Source: Pedobacter hiemivivus | Lineage (GTDB): Bacteria > Bacteroidota > Bacteroidia > Sphingobacteriales > Sphingobacteriaceae | Length of the DNA: 64,000 nucleotides | Reading direction: 5' to 3' | Assembly (NCBI RefSeq): GCF_004331685.1 | Contig: NZ_SJSM01000003.1 | Location: 434,001-498,000 of the forward strand | In this document: in pieces, positions 44,921 to 55,262 of the stretch | Position numbering within the stretch: the stretch's first letter is position 1 | Layout of the letters: every line of letters begins with the position of its first letter | The notes under the pieces: model-generated | Told to the model about the DNA's origin: nothing | What the model saw: the letters and a program-made list of their open reading frames with translations, nothing else | Databases searched by the model: none | Program-made: the position numbers and the translations under genes

Positions 44921-46536
44921 GCTTTTTTAAACCATTTTCTGTAAGGGATAATTAGAGCCAATAGCAGTGCTGTTATGCATAAAAACTTAGCGATGATGTC
45001 GCCTGTTTTAACGTATAAGGTCAGTTCATCATTTAGATTGATGTCGGTCTTTAATGCGGTTCTTGTCCACCACTTTGCTTGTTGGATCACATCACCTTTT
45101 TGGTTAATAAAGCAAGAAATCCCGGTGTTGGCTGAGCGGACTACATAACGACGACTTTCTATGGCTCTTAATTGGGCATACATTAAGTGTTGATCTTTGC
45201 CTGATGTATTTCCCCACCAACCATCATTGGTGATGATAGCGATGAACTGAGCCCCATTTTTAACAGCTTCTCCAATCCATTCGCCCCATAAAGATTCGTA
45301 GCAAATGACAGGGGCTACACCGATGCCGCTGTAAGCATAAAATACACCGGGTTTATCTTGCCAGCCCCATCCGCCTCCGCTACCACCGAAACCTTCGAAA
45401 ATAGGTCCTAGTATCGATAATGCAGCTGGGAAAGGCATCTTTTCTACGCCTGGAACTAGTTTGGATTTATGGTAGAATTGTACGTTTGCTGAATTCTCGA
45501 CTTGCATAGCGGTATTAAAGCTATCGTAAAACACACCACTTTGATCTTGTTTTGCGGATACTGTTTGTTTGTCGTTGTACAATTTTACGCTCTCAATGCC
45601 AGTGATGACAGTTCCATTCTTGTATTTTGCTAGAAACTGTTGTACGGTATTAAAATCAGGGTTACTGCGGATTCTATCTTCGTCTGCATAATTAGGGATT
45701 GCAGTTTCTGGCCAGATAAAATATTCGGTATTTGGCTGTGCAATGGAGTCAGATAGATGGGTAAGTATATTCAGTTGATCTGCAGCAGAAAGACTGCCGA
45801 ATTTTTTATAAGGATCTATATTCGGTTGTACGGTGACCACATTTACAGGAACCACTTTTTCTTCGTATTGGTAGTATTTTGCCAGTGAAAGACCAATTGG
45901 TAGGATCACCACTAAAGCCCAAATCATTGCAGGTCTTAGTTTTAAATAGCCTTTGGCATCGGATTTAAAACGTTTGTAAGCTTCGAAAGCTAAAATGTTG
46001 CTGAGTAATATCCATACTGAGCCACCGTAAACGCCAGTGTACTCATACCATTGCGCCAATTGGTGCATCCCCGATAAACCATTTCCTAGTGTCATCCATG
46101 GGAAGGCTAAATCCCAGCTTTGGTGCAGATATTCCATCGCTACATAAAATGAGATCAGGCCAGCATAAGCAATTTTAGTATTAGTTATCCTTTGTAGACG
46201 ATAATACAACCAGAAAGCAAAAGTCATCAATAAAGCCCCTAAACCAAAAGGAATGATGGATACGAATGCGGATACTACCGGATTGTTTACCGCACTGATG
46301 GCATTGTAAACCCAATAAATGGAAGCAGTATTCCAAACTAAGAACGTCAGACCGGCAGTAAGGAAGACCTTTTTGCCTGTTTTTTCTCCTTTTTTAAGCA
46401 GAATTTTGTCCAGTGCAATTAACAAAGGGACTAAACCAACAAGAAGGATTGGGGTGGTATAAGGGATTGGTGGCCAAGCCAGCCACATTAAAAATGCACT
46501 TAACAAGGCCAGGGGGGCAGTATTTTTAAAATTCAT
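44917..46536 (-). CDS. lnt: Apolipoprotein N-acyltransferase
   Basis: Lnt adds the third acyl chain to lipoproteins in the inner membrane. The 539-residue protein has N-terminal transmembrane helices (about 5-215), then a nitrilase domain with Glu in FIWPETAIPN, Lys in KSKLVPGVEKMPFP and Cys in PVICYESLWG, and a final C-terminal helix. The catalytic triad is complete. It is relevant here because several genes of the window encode lipoproteins (gldK, gldB, SprE-like). The PH-SHOCT gene precedes it on the same strand with a 10-base gap. Confidence 0.94.
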   Translation of the reverse strand: MNFKNTAPLALLSAFLMWLAWPPIPYTTPILLVGLVPLLIALDKILLKKGEKTGKKVFLTAGLTFLVWNTASIYWVYNAISAVNNPVVSAFVSIIPFGLGALLMTFAFWLYYRLQRITNTKIAYAGLISFYVAMEYLHQSWDLAFPWMTLGNGLSGMHQLAQWYEYTGVYGGSVWILLSNILAFEAYKRFKSDAKGYLKLRPAMIWALVVILPIGLSLAKYYQYEEKVVPVNVVTVQPNIDPYKKFGSLSAADQLNILTHLSDSIAQPNTEYFIWPETAIPNYADEDRIRSNPDFNTVQQFLAKYKNGTVITGIESVKLYNDKQTVSAKQDQSGVFYDSFNTAMQVENSANVQFYHKSKLVPGVEKMPFPAALSILGPIFEGFGGSGGGWGWQDKPGVFYAYSGIGVAPVICYESLWGEWIGEAVKNGAQFIAIITNDGWWGNTSGKDQHLMYAQLRAIESRRYVVRSANTGISCFINQKGDVIQQAKWWTRTALKTDINLNDELTLYVKTGDIIAKFLCITALLLALIIPYRKWFKKA

Positions 46537-46546
46537 TAATGGGTGC

Positions 46547-47194
46547 TTATAAGCTATCTAATATATCTGCTTTTTTTGCTTCATATTCTTCCTGAGTAAT
46601 CAGGTGTTTGTCGTACAGACTTTTCAGTTTTCTTAACTTTAACGTGGTTTCATCTTCAGGTTCTTCCACATGGCTAGGCGTTGCGGCTGGCGGCGAGAAG
46701 AATGCTGCAGGCTCTTCCGAAGCTGGTTCTGGCGTAACCGCATTTACAGTTACTGGTGAGGGGATAGAACGTCTTTCTTCTAGATCTGTTTGTCTTTGTT
46801 GCTCTTTGAAATTTTCTAATTGCTCATAAGCTGCCTGGTATAATTTGCGGGCTTGAACTTTAGGAATGTATTCTGTAATGATGTTCTCTCCGTGTAGGGG
46901 TACACAGATAAATTTTGAACCAAAGATTTCTTCTTTAAAGGAAACCTCTTTCACACTTTTCCAGGAGATATCTTTGAAGTTCATGGTGATTCCAAAATTA
47001 CCGGGTTCGCAATAGAAAATACGTTTGTTACTTACGGCAATACAATCAGGAAGCAAGTTTACGGCAGGTTTTTTCTGTACTGCCATATAAATAAGTTCCT
47101 CATTGTTGGTTAGCATGTCGTTCAGTTTACCTAATACTTTCTCAACGGCTTTTGGATCTTGTTCGTCACTTAAAAATCTATCTATTAAAATCAT
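46547..47194 (-). CDS. PH-SHOCT domain protein
   Basis: The 215-residue protein has a bacterial PH-like domain (about 30-125: LPDCIAVSNKRIFYCEPGNFG, split), a long Pro/Glu/Ala-rich linker, and a C-terminal SHOCT module (KLRKLKSLYDKHLITQEEYEAKKADILDSL, split at about 186-215). SHOCT modules mediate oligomerisation or binding. No signal peptide, so probably cytoplasmic. It sits between rsmI and lnt on the minus strand. The biological role is unknown. Confidence 0.83.
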   Translation of the reverse strand: MILIDRFLSDEQDPKAVEKVLGKLNDMLTNNEELIYMAVQKKPAVNLLPDCIAVSNKRIFYCEPGNFGITMNFKDISWKSVKEVSFKEEIFGSKFICVPLHGENIITEYIPKVQARKLYQAAYEQLENFKEQQRQTDLEERRSIPSPVTVNAVTPEPASEEPAAFFSPPAATPSHVEEPEDETTLKLRKLKSLYDKHLITQEEYEAKKADILDSL

Positions 47195-47236
47195 GATGTT
47201 TCTTTTTTATGTAGGGGTATCAAAAATTGAACCCAA

Positions 47237-47947
47237 TTAATCTTTATCGTATTTTGATTTCTTCTTTACCTCTTCGGCTCCGGCAATACAAATTACAAAT
47301 TCTCCTTTTAATATATTGTTTTCAAAATGTGATTTAATTTCTGCTAATGTGCCTCTAACGGTTTCTTCGTATAGTTTGGTCAGTTCTCGGCTCACTGAAG
47401 CTTGTCTTTCTGCCCCTAAATACTGTGCAAATTCTTCCAGTGTTTTTAGTAAGCGGTGTGGACTTTCATAAAATATCATGGTCCGTTCTTCGTCGGCCAG
47501 CTTTTTAAAACGTGTTTGTCTGCCCTTTTTTACTGGCAAGAATCCTTCAAAAACGAATGCATCGCAGGGTAGGCCTGAATTTACCAGTGCGGGTACAAAG
47601 GCTGTGGCACCGGGTAAACATTCTACTTGTAAGTCGTGTTTTAAGGTCTCCCTTACCAGAAAAAAACCTGGATCAGAAATGGCAGGTGTTCCGGCATCTG
47701 ATATGAGCGCTACATTTTTTCCTTCTTTTAAAAAGCGGATGATTTCTGTAGTTGCCTGATGTTCATTGTGCTGGTGATGGGAGTAGGCTTTTTTATCAAT
47801 GCCAAAATGTTTTAACATTGGGGCGCTTGTGCGGGTGTCTTCTGCCAATATTACATCAGCTTCTTTTAAGATCCGGATGGCTCTAAAGGTCATATCCTCC
47901 AGATTACCAATGGGTGTAGGAACAAGAAAAAGTTTACCAGTTGTCAT
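47237..47947 (-). CDS. rsmI: 16S rRNA (cytidine(1402)-2'-O)-methyltransferase
   Basis: RsmI methylates the 2'-O of C1402 in 16S rRNA, using SAM. The 236-residue protein has the tetrapyrrole-methylase fold with the TPIGNLEDMTFRAIRIL N-terminus, ILAEDTR, the SAM loop LISDAGTPAISDPGF, CLPGATAF and EGFLPVKKGRQ. The length is normal. It is the first of three minus-strand genes ending in lnt, with a 42-base gap before the PH-SHOCT gene. Confidence 0.95.
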   Translation of the reverse strand: MTTGKLFLVPTPIGNLEDMTFRAIRILKEADVILAEDTRTSAPMLKHFGIDKKAYSHHQHNEHQATTEIIRFLKEGKNVALISDAGTPAISDPGFFLVRETLKHDLQVECLPGATAFVPALVNSGLPCDAFVFEGFLPVKKGRQTRFKKLADEERTMIFYESPHRLLKTLEEFAQYLGAERQASVSRELTKLYEETVRGTLAEIKSHFENNILKGEFVICIAGAEEVKKKSKYDKD

Positions 47948-48021
47948 GTTATGCGTTCAAGGTTACTACTCATCGCTTATCGTTATCATTGCTTTCATTG
48001 CATAAAACTCGCAACTCATTG

Positions 48022-48050
48022 CTAATAACGCGTAACTCTTATTATCTTTG
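48022..48050 (+). promoter_or_regulatory. serS promoter candidate
   Basis: TATCTTTG (48043-48050) fits TAnnTTTG. A TTG lies 21 bases upstream at about 48019-48021. Both spacings are in the normal range. The start codon is 17 bases after the -7 element. Confidence 0.5.
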
Positions 48051-48066
48051 TTTAAAAAAATAAATA

Positions 48067-49338
48067 ATGCTGCAAGTTAACTATATCCGCGAAAATAGAG
48101 CGAAAGTTTTGGAAGGCTTAACCCTTAGAAACTTTAAACAGCCAGAATTGGTTGATGAAATTATTAAAACCGATGAAGAAAGAAGACAAATCCAAACTTC
48201 ATTAGATAATCTCTCTGCTATCGCAAATTCGAGCGCAAAACAAATTGGTGAGTTGATGCGCAACGGAAAAAAGGATGAGGCTGAAGCATTGAAAGCAGAA
48301 ACAACATCTAATAAAGAGCAGATAAAGAATTTATCTGAGGATTTTGCTGCTGCTGAAAGTAAATTGCATAACCTGATTGTACAGCTGCCTAACCTGCCAC
48401 ATCATTTGGTTAAAGCTGGAAGTACACCGGAAGAAAATGAGATTGTTTTGGTTCATGGTGAACCAGCAGCAGTTGGTGAAAAGGCATTGCCGCACTGGGA
48501 ATTGACCGCTAAATATGATATTATAGATTTTGAGCTGGGTACAAAGATTGCCGGCGCTGGATTTCCAGTTTATAAAGGCAAGGGTGCTCGCTTACAGCGC
48601 GCGCTGATTAATTTCTTTTTAGATCATGCTACAGCAGAAGGTTATAGAGAAATGCAAGTGCCTCATCTTGTAAACGAAGCTTCTGGTTTCGGTACTGGTC
48701 AATTGCCGGATAAGGAAGGGCAAATGTATCATGTGGGGATTGATAATTTGTATCTGATCCCTACGGCAGAAGTTCCTGTTACGAATCTTTATAGAGATGT
48801 TATTTTAAAAGAAGAAGAGTTGCCTGTGAAAAATACAGCATATACACCTTGTTTCCGTCGTGAAGCAGGTTCTTACGGTGCACATGTTCGTGGTTTAAAC
48901 AGACTTCATCAGTTTGATAAAGTAGAAATTGTACAGGTTGTTCATCCTGAATCTTCTTACCAGGTGCTGGAAGATATGAGTGCTTATGTTCAGACTTTGT
49001 TGCAAAAACTAGGTTTGCACTATAGAGTATTGCGCTTATGTGCTGGAGATATGGGCTTTACAGCTGCTATGACTTATGATATGGAGGTTTGGAGTGCTGC
49101 TCAACAACGTTGGTTAGAGGTGTCTTCCGTGTCTAACTTTGAAACTTATCAAAGTAACAGGTTGAAGTTAAGGTTTAAAGGAGCGACTGGGAAAACACAG
49201 CTTGCGCATACTTTAAATGGAAGTGCATTGGCTTTACCTCGTATTGTTGCTGCTATTTTGGAAAACAATCAAACAGATAAAGGAATAAAAATTCCTGAAG
49301 CCTTGGTAAAATATACCGGCTTCGAATATATTGATTAG
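48067..49338 (+). CDS. serS: Serine--tRNA ligase
   Basis: SerS charges tRNA-Ser (and tRNA-Sec) with serine. The 423-residue protein has the N-terminal coiled-coil arm that contacts the tRNA (about 25-110), then a class II core with motif 2 (CFRREAGSYGAHVRGLNRLH) and motif 3 (HTLNGSALALPRI). The length and order are standard. It is monocistronic, bounded by its own promoter and terminator. Confidence 0.97.
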   Translation: MLQVNYIRENRAKVLEGLTLRNFKQPELVDEIIKTDEERRQIQTSLDNLSAIANSSAKQIGELMRNGKKDEAEALKAETTSNKEQIKNLSEDFAAAESKLHNLIVQLPNLPHHLVKAGSTPEENEIVLVHGEPAAVGEKALPHWELTAKYDIIDFELGTKIAGAGFPVYKGKGARLQRALINFFLDHATAEGYREMQVPHLVNEASGFGTGQLPDKEGQMYHVGIDNLYLIPTAEVPVTNLYRDVILKEEELPVKNTAYTPCFRREAGSYGAHVRGLNRLHQFDKVEIVQVVHPESSYQVLEDMSAYVQTLLQKLGLHYRVLRLCAGDMGFTAAMTYDMEVWSAAQQRWLEVSSVSNFETYQSNRLKLRFKGATGKTQLAHTLNGSALALPRIVAAILENNQTDKGIKIPEALVKYTGFEYID

Positions 49339-49361
49339 TGTTTTTTATTTGACGAACGGAC

Positions 49362-49400
49362 AAAAAGGAGGGTATCATAATCATGATACCCTCCTTTTTT
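49362..49400 (+). terminator. Rho-independent terminator of serS
   Basis: The long stem AAAAAGGAGGGTATCAT / ATGATACCCTCCTTTTT with loop AATC ends in a T-run at 49394-49400. Confidence 0.92.
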
Positions 49401-49504
49401 ATGCCATTTATATTTATTAAAATCTTAGAACTTTATTGAAACTTATTTGTAGTTAATGTATTTATAGTGAGCTAACTACGCATACTCTAATCATTTTTCT
49501 ATAT

Positions 49505-50854
49505 ATGAGACTACATAAATTGATTTTAATGTTTCTCCTTGGTTTACCATGTTTGTTGTGCTCAGTTGCGTATGGGCAAACTGGAGATAGTAATAAAGTG
49601 CTCAGCAATGCTTCTCTTCAGGAGATTATAAATTATGCCTTAGTCAATAAGCCCGGAGTTAAACAATCTTTGATAGATGAAGAGATAGGCGAGCGGGATA
49701 TCATGTCTGCGCTATCGGGTTGGTTTCCTCAAATTAAGGGTGATGCCAACTACAATTACAACCTGAAACAGCAGGTAAGTACGTTGACGATGAATGGTGA
49801 GACTTCGCTATTGGTGCTCGGCACAAAACATACCTCTGCATTTACTTTACAGGCCGATCAGAAATTTCTGGATGCTGGGCTAATTCAGGCTTCCAAAGCT
49901 TCGAAATATTACAGACAACAATATAAGCAAAGTACGGAAAATGCAAAGATCAATACCGTAGTTAGTGTAAGTAAGGCTTATTTTGATGTGCTCACCAGCA
50001 AGGAGCAATTAAAGATTATTGGTGAAAATATTGCGCGATTAGAGAAACAGCTCAAAGATGCGAAGGCACAATATGAAAATGGACTGGTAGACAAAACGGA
50101 TTATCAGCGGGCGCAGATCAGCCTGAGCAATTCTAAAGCGGATAAAAAGCGGGCTGAGGAGCTGATTAAATACAAGTATACTTATCTTAAAGAGTTGATA
50201 GGGTATGGGGGCGATAAAGATTTTAGCCTGAACTTTGATGCGGTAAAGATGGAAAATGAAATTCTGATCGATACCAATCAAAGGGAGACCTATGAGAATA
50301 GAGTGGAATATCGGTTATTGCAAACTCAAAAGCAATTGCAGCACCTGAATACAAGCTATAATAAATGGTCTTTCCTGCCCAGTATCTCCGGATTTATCAA
50401 TTACAACTGGAATTACCTCAATAATAATTTTGGCGATCTATATGACACAAATTACCCGAGTTCCTTATTGGGGCTAAAATTGAGTCTGCCTATTTTCCAA
50501 GGAACAAAAAGAATTCAGGAGCTTAGAAAATCACAGTTACAGGAGCTAAGGATAGATCTTGACTTGGCAAACGCCAGAAATCAAATCAAAAGTCAGTATG
50601 AGCAGGCAATGGCCACTTATAAAGCCAATTTGAATGATTGGAAAACGGCGGGAGCAAATGTGGAGATTTCCAGACAGGTATACCAAACCATCAAATTGCA
50701 ATACGACGAGGGCATAAAAGCTTATCTGGATCTGATGACCTCGGAAACAGATCTGCGTACCGCTCAGCTCAACTATTTGAATTCTTTGTACAGTCTTCTT
50801 TCTTCCAGATTGGATGTACAACAAGCATTAGGCACAATTACCGTAAACCAATAA
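49505..50854 (+). CDS. TolC-like outer-membrane efflux channel
   Basis: The 449-residue protein has a signal peptide (to about 24, SVAYGQ), and then two repeated helical blocks typical of TolC-type trimers: the first from about 36, with LQEIINYALVNKPGVKQ, and the second from about 265, with NRVEYRLLQTQKQLQ. Coiled-coil segments and a C-terminal LYSLLSSRLDVQQALG complete the pattern. It forms the outer-membrane channel of the efflux pump encoded by the next two genes, starting 9 bases upstream of the adaptor gene. Confidence 0.9.
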   Translation: MRLHKLILMFLLGLPCLLCSVAYGQTGDSNKVLSNASLQEIINYALVNKPGVKQSLIDEEIGERDIMSALSGWFPQIKGDANYNYNLKQQVSTLTMNGETSLLVLGTKHTSAFTLQADQKFLDAGLIQASKASKYYRQQYKQSTENAKINTVVSVSKAYFDVLTSKEQLKIIGENIARLEKQLKDAKAQYENGLVDKTDYQRAQISLSNSKADKKRAEELIKYKYTYLKELIGYGGDKDFSLNFDAVKMENEILIDTNQRETYENRVEYRLLQTQKQLQHLNTSYNKWSFLPSISGFINYNWNYLNNNFGDLYDTNYPSSLLGLKLSLPIFQGTKRIQELRKSQLQELRIDLDLANARNQIKSQYEQAMATYKANLNDWKTAGANVEISRQVYQTIKLQYDEGIKAYLDLMTSETDLRTAQLNYLNSLYSLLSSRLDVQQALGTITVNQ

Positions 50855-50863
50855 AGTACTGAA

Positions 50864-51976
50864 ATGAAGACGATTAATCACGTAAAACTAGGCATTGTTA
50901 TTTTGGGGTCCATTTCTTTAGCGTCATGCGGTGGAGATAAGGCTGCACAGCAGCAGGCTGGGCCTCCTCCGGCAACGCCGGTATCTGTTTATAAGGTGGT
51001 TTCTGAACCGGTTACAACGGTGGATACTTACCCAGGGGTAGTTGTGGCGCTGGATGAAGTGGAAATTCGAGCTCAGGTTGGTGGTTTTATTACTGCTATC
51101 TATGTGCGCGATGGACAAAGAGTGAGCAAGGGGCAGAAGCTTTACGAAATTGACCGGACAAAATATCTGGCTGCATACAATTCTGCGAAAGCAAATGTAA
51201 ATATGGCACAGGCCAATCGTGATAAGGCTAAAAAGGATGCCGAGCGTTATAAAAATCTGGCTGCTCAGGATGCGATCGCAAAGCAACGTGTGGATTACGC
51301 CTTAACCGATCTCGCCAATGCGGAATCGCAGGTGGCGTCGGCAAAAGCTACGCTCTCTGCGGCAAATAACGACCTTCAGAATGCGGTAATCGTAGCTCCG
51401 CTAACTGGCACAATAGGAATCTCGCAGGTGAAAGTGGGAGCCTTGGTTGCGCCTTCTACCACGCTTTTAAATACGGTTTCTAAGGGAAATCCGATTGCAG
51501 TAGACATCTCCGTAAATCAGGGGGATATTCCTCATTTCCAGAAAATGAAAGACAACCCAGGGGCGATAAAAGATTCGCTCTTAACGATACAACTCCAGGA
51601 CGGCAGCTTATATACGCGTCAAGGTAGGATTATAACGATAGACCGTGCAGTGGATCCTGCAACAGGAACGATAAAGGTTAGGGTAAGCTATCCGAATGAA
51701 GCTGGAAAGCTGATTGCGGGGATGACGGTGAATCTTAAAGTATTAAACAAATCTACAGAAAACGAAGTGGTGATTCCTTATAAAGCAGTAATAGAGCAGT
51801 TGGGTGCATATAATGTTTATGTGGTGGCTGATAGCAATAAGGCAGAACAACGCATCATTCAGCTAGGGAAGCAATTCGATAAAAGTGTAGTCGTGAAAGA
51901 AGGTTTGAAGGTTGGAGAGGTGATTGTCGATGAAGGATCCCAAAATGTAAGGCCTGGTGCCGTGGTAAAATTTTAA
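50864..51976 (+). CDS. RND efflux periplasmic adaptor (AcrA/MexA-like)
   Basis: The 370-residue adaptor has a lipoprotein signal (SLASC, a Cys at about 23), a lipoyl-type barrel with RAQVGGFITAIYVRDGQRV, a helical hairpin (about 105-165), VAPLTGTIGISQVKVGALV, and a beta-barrel plus membrane-proximal domain (VVIPYKAVIEQLG). It links the TolC-like channel and the RND pump. It sits 9 bases after the first gene and 15 before the pump. Confidence 0.93.
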   Translation: MKTINHVKLGIVILGSISLASCGGDKAAQQQAGPPPATPVSVYKVVSEPVTTVDTYPGVVVALDEVEIRAQVGGFITAIYVRDGQRVSKGQKLYEIDRTKYLAAYNSAKANVNMAQANRDKAKKDAERYKNLAAQDAIAKQRVDYALTDLANAESQVASAKATLSAANNDLQNAVIVAPLTGTIGISQVKVGALVAPSTTLLNTVSKGNPIAVDISVNQGDIPHFQKMKDNPGAIKDSLLTIQLQDGSLYTRQGRIITIDRAVDPATGTIKVRVSYPNEAGKLIAGMTVNLKVLNKSTENEVVIPYKAVIEQLGAYNVYVVADSNKAEQRIIQLGKQFDKSVVVKEGLKVGEVIVDEGSQNVRPGAVVKF

Positions 51977-51991
51977 AAGAATTTTAAGCTT

Positions 51992-54900
51992 ATGATCTCA
52001 GAAGTATTTATCAGACGCCCGGTCACGGCCATCGTTATATCCATAATCATTGTTGTTATTGGCGTTATTGTCATCACAACCTTACCAATCAGTCAGTATC
52101 CTAGTATTGCGCCGCCCACGGTGACCGTTTCTGGAGCCTATACTGGGGCTGATGCGCAAACGGTGGAGCAGACCGTGACCACCCCTATAGAGAGTCAGAT
52201 CAACGGTACCCCTGGAATGAAGTATCTATCTTCCAATAGTACCTCTGATGGGCGGTCCTCGATAACTGTTACGTTTGAGGTGGGGACCAATATTGACATC
52301 GCTGCATTAGATGTGCAGAATAGGGTAGGCATTGCCGAACCATCCTTGCCAGAGGCCGTTACCCGTTTGGGGGTTACCACTAAGAAAGCGAACAATGATA
52401 TTTTGATGGTGGTAGGTTTGTTTTCGCCGAATGGGACTTACGATGATAAATTTATCTCAAATTACATCAACTTGTATGTAAAAGATGCTTTGTTACGTGT
52501 TCAGGGGGTTGGTGATGTTCAAGCCTTTGGTCAGCCTTTTAGTATGCGGATTTGGCTTGATGCCAATAAACTGGCCAATTATGGCCTTACGCCAGCTAAT
52601 GTATCGGCAGCTGTCCAGGAGCAAAATGTTCGGGTTCCTGGGGGAAGTGTAGGCGCTCCTCCACAACGAAACAATCAGACATTTGAATTTTCTGTGCTCC
52701 TTGACGGCGATTTGAATACAGAAGAGCAGTTTAAAAACATTGTGATCAAAACCGGGCAGGACGGTTCTGTAGTTTTCCTAAAAGATGTGGCAAGAATAGA
52801 ATTGGGAGCCTTTAGTTATGCTATTAACTCTAAAGTGAATGGAAAAGTGGCTTCCCTGATGATGATTAATCAGACTCCGGGTGGGAATGCTGTACAAACT
52901 GCTGATGGTATTCAAAAAGCGTTAGATCAATTAAAGAAGTCTTTTCCAAAAGATCTGGATTATACCGTTCCTTATGAAACGGTTACAGTGGTGAAATTGT
53001 CAATTGAAGGTGTGGTTCATACGTTGATTGAAGCATTGGTTCTGGTTACACTGGTGGTGTTTTTCTTCCTCCAAAGCTGGCGGGCTACATTGATTCCGGT
53101 ATTGGCCATTCCGGTTTCCATCATAGGTACTTTTATCTTTTTCACGTTTTTCGGCTTCTCGATCAACGTATTGACCATGTTTGGTTTTGTGCTCGCGATT
53201 GGTATTGTGGTGGATGATGCTATTGTGGTGGTAGAGGCGGTGCAGCATTATATGGATCATGATGGCTTATCGGCTCCGGAAGCGACCAGGAGAGCGATGA
53301 ATGACATTACGGCACCGGTAATTGCCATTGCCTTGATTTTAGCTGCGGTATTTATTCCGGTTGGATTTATTCCGGGAATGGTTGGACAGCTGTATCAGCA
53401 ATTTGCCATTACCATTGCTGTTTCGGTATTAATTTCCGCTTTTATAGCGCTTTCTCTCACCCCGGCCTTGTGTTCGATCTTGTTAACCCCAATGAATTTA
53501 AATAAAGACTCTAAAGGGTTGAACAAGTTCTTTTTTAAGTTTAATAGGTGGTTTGCCAAGGTTACACATAATTACTCTATGGGGGTTAAAAAGGCCTTAA
53601 AATCTATTCCACTAGTGATGATAATCCTGCTTTGTATTTATCTGGGAACTGGCGGTATGTTTGTAAAAAAACCAACTGGTTTTATCCCTAATGAGGATGC
53701 CGGGATCTTTTTAGTTGGTGCAACTTTACCTGAAGGTTCCGCTATGGTTCGTACAGATGCGTTTATTAAACGAATTACAGACAGTATCCGCAACAATTAC
53801 CCTGAAGTACACAATATTACCTCCTTAAGTGGCATCAATATCTTGAACAGGTCCTTTAAATCAAATGCAGCTACTTTCTTTGTTCAGCTTAAAAATTGGG
53901 ATCAGCGTAAAAGGAATGTGACTACAATCATGGCAGGTGTAAGTAAATCGTTTGCCGGTGATAAGGACGGTAGCGTTCTGGTGGTTTCGCCACCGGCAAT
54001 CCCGGGATTGGGAATTAGCGGTGGTTTTAGTTTGCAGATTCAAGAGAAACAGAGTGGAGACATTAAGATGTTTGAAGCCAATGTTGGGAAGTTCCTCGCT
54101 GCGGCAAATCAACGACCCGAAATAGGCATGGCTTATACCTTGTTTAATTCCAGAACACCAAACTATAAGGTGCAGGTGGATCGGGAACAGGCGAAGAAAA
54201 TGGGTGTTTCTATTGGTGCAATATATAGTACGATTTCGACTTATCTGGGCAGTAGCTACATCAATGATTTTACTAAATATGGAAGGAACTTCCGGGTGGT
54301 TAGTCAGGCTGATACCAATTATAGGACAAATATTGAAAACCTGAAACATCTTCGGGTAATGAATGCGCAGGGTGTTTCTGTCCCACTAAGTTCATTGGTT
54401 TCTTATAAGGTGATAGAGAATGCATCTATCATTAGTCACTATAACCTTTTCCGCTCTATAGAGGTCGGGGGAGCAGCGAAGCCGGGGAGTAGCTCGGGTG
54501 ATGCACTCAAAGCGTTACAGGAAGTGGCTGCCCAAACTTTACCTGCCAATTATGCTTATGACTTTTCTGGTTTGAGTTTGGAAGAAACGGAAGCTGGAAA
54601 TAGTACTACAATGATTTTCTCTTTGGTTATCATCTTTGTTTTTCTATTACTTGCGGCCTTGTATGAGAGCTGGTCGGTTCCTTTTTCGATATTACTTTCG
54701 GTACCGCTAGGTTTATTTGGAGCTATCCTGGCTTTAAGCTTCCTGCCAAAACTAGACAATAACATTTATGCTCAGGTGGGATTGATTACCCTGATTGGTT
54801 TATCTGCAAAGAATGCGATTCTGATTGTCGAATTTGCGAAGGAAAGGGTAGACTGGGGAATGGAGCTTATTGCGGCTACGATAGAAGCTGTTAGGTTAAG

Positions 54901-55171
54901 GCTTAGACCAATCATCATGACTTCATTAGCCTTTATACTGGGTGTTATCCCGCTGATTCTGTCTGCTGGTGCTGGTGCAGTTTCCCGTCAGACTATTGGC
55001 TGGACTGTAGCGGCAGGGATGCTGTCGGCAACCTTACTTGCGATATTCATCGTTCCTGTATTGTTTGTCTTGATTACCAGATTTGCATACGGCAAAAAGA
55101 AACTGGCGGAATTACAAGCTTCCTATAAGCCAGAGGATCATAAAAACACACTGCATGCAGATGAGGATTAA
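51992..55171 (+). CDS. RND multidrug efflux permease (HAE1/AcrB family)
   Basis: The pump is a proton-driven inner-membrane exporter. The 1059-residue protein starts MISEVFIRRPVTAIVISIIIV, split in two, and has the porter-domain signature DVQNRVGIAEPSLPEAV, twelve helices in two homologous halves, and the TM4 Asp pair in IGIVVDDAIVVVEAV that carries protons. The second half has IGLSAKNAILIVEFA. The length is typical of HAE1 pumps. With the preceding two genes it forms a complete tripartite efflux system. Substrates are unknown. Confidence 0.95.
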   Translation: MISEVFIRRPVTAIVISIIIVVIGVIVITTLPISQYPSIAPPTVTVSGAYTGADAQTVEQTVTTPIESQINGTPGMKYLSSNSTSDGRSSITVTFEVGTNIDIAALDVQNRVGIAEPSLPEAVTRLGVTTKKANNDILMVVGLFSPNGTYDDKFISNYINLYVKDALLRVQGVGDVQAFGQPFSMRIWLDANKLANYGLTPANVSAAVQEQNVRVPGGSVGAPPQRNNQTFEFSVLLDGDLNTEEQFKNIVIKTGQDGSVVFLKDVARIELGAFSYAINSKVNGKVASLMMINQTPGGNAVQTADGIQKALDQLKKSFPKDLDYTVPYETVTVVKLSIEGVVHTLIEALVLVTLVVFFFLQSWRATLIPVLAIPVSIIGTFIFFTFFGFSINVLTMFGFVLAIGIVVDDAIVVVEAVQHYMDHDGLSAPEATRRAMNDITAPVIAIALILAAVFIPVGFIPGMVGQLYQQFAITIAVSVLISAFIALSLTPALCSILLTPMNLNKDSKGLNKFFFKFNRWFAKVTHNYSMGVKKALKSIPLVMIILLCIYLGTGGMFVKKPTGFIPNEDAGIFLVGATLPEGSAMVRTDAFIKRITDSIRNNYPEVHNITSLSGINILNRSFKSNAATFFVQLKNWDQRKRNVTTIMAGVSKSFAGDKDGSVLVVSPPAIPGLGISGGFSLQIQEKQSGDIKMFEANVGKFLAAANQRPEIGMAYTLFNSRTPNYKVQVDREQAKKMGVSIGAIYSTISTYLGSSYINDFTKYGRNFRVVSQADTNYRTNIENLKHLRVMNAQGVSVPLSSLVSYKVIENASIISHYNLFRSIEVGGAAKPGSSSGDALKALQEVAAQTLPANYAYDFSGLSLEETEAGNSTTMIFSLVIIFVFLLLAALYESWSVPFSILLSVPLGLFGAILALSFLPKLDNNIYAQVGLITLIGLSAKNAILIVEFAKERVDWGMELIAATIEAVRLRLRPIIMTSLAFILGVIPLILSAGAGAVSRQTIGWTVAAGMLSATLLAIFIVPVLFVLITRFAYGKKKLAELQASYKPEDHKNTLHADED

Positions 55172-55198
55172 TGCTGAATGTAAACAGATACAAACATA

Positions 55199-55230
55199 AA
55201 AAGCTTCTCCTAAGGGAAGCTTTTGTTTTT
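55199..55230 (+). terminator. Terminator of the efflux operon
   Basis: The stem AAAAGCTTC / GAAGCTTTT with loop TCCTAAGG is followed by GTTTTT. It separates the operon from a convergent minus-strand gene. Confidence 0.82.
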
Positions 55231-55262
55231 AACAGGTAAATGTTAGGGTTAGTTAATAATAA

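Noticed and set aside
53861..54349. Minus-strand frame of 162 residues under the RND pump gene
   Set aside because: A shadow of the pump gene; no domain motif and no start context.
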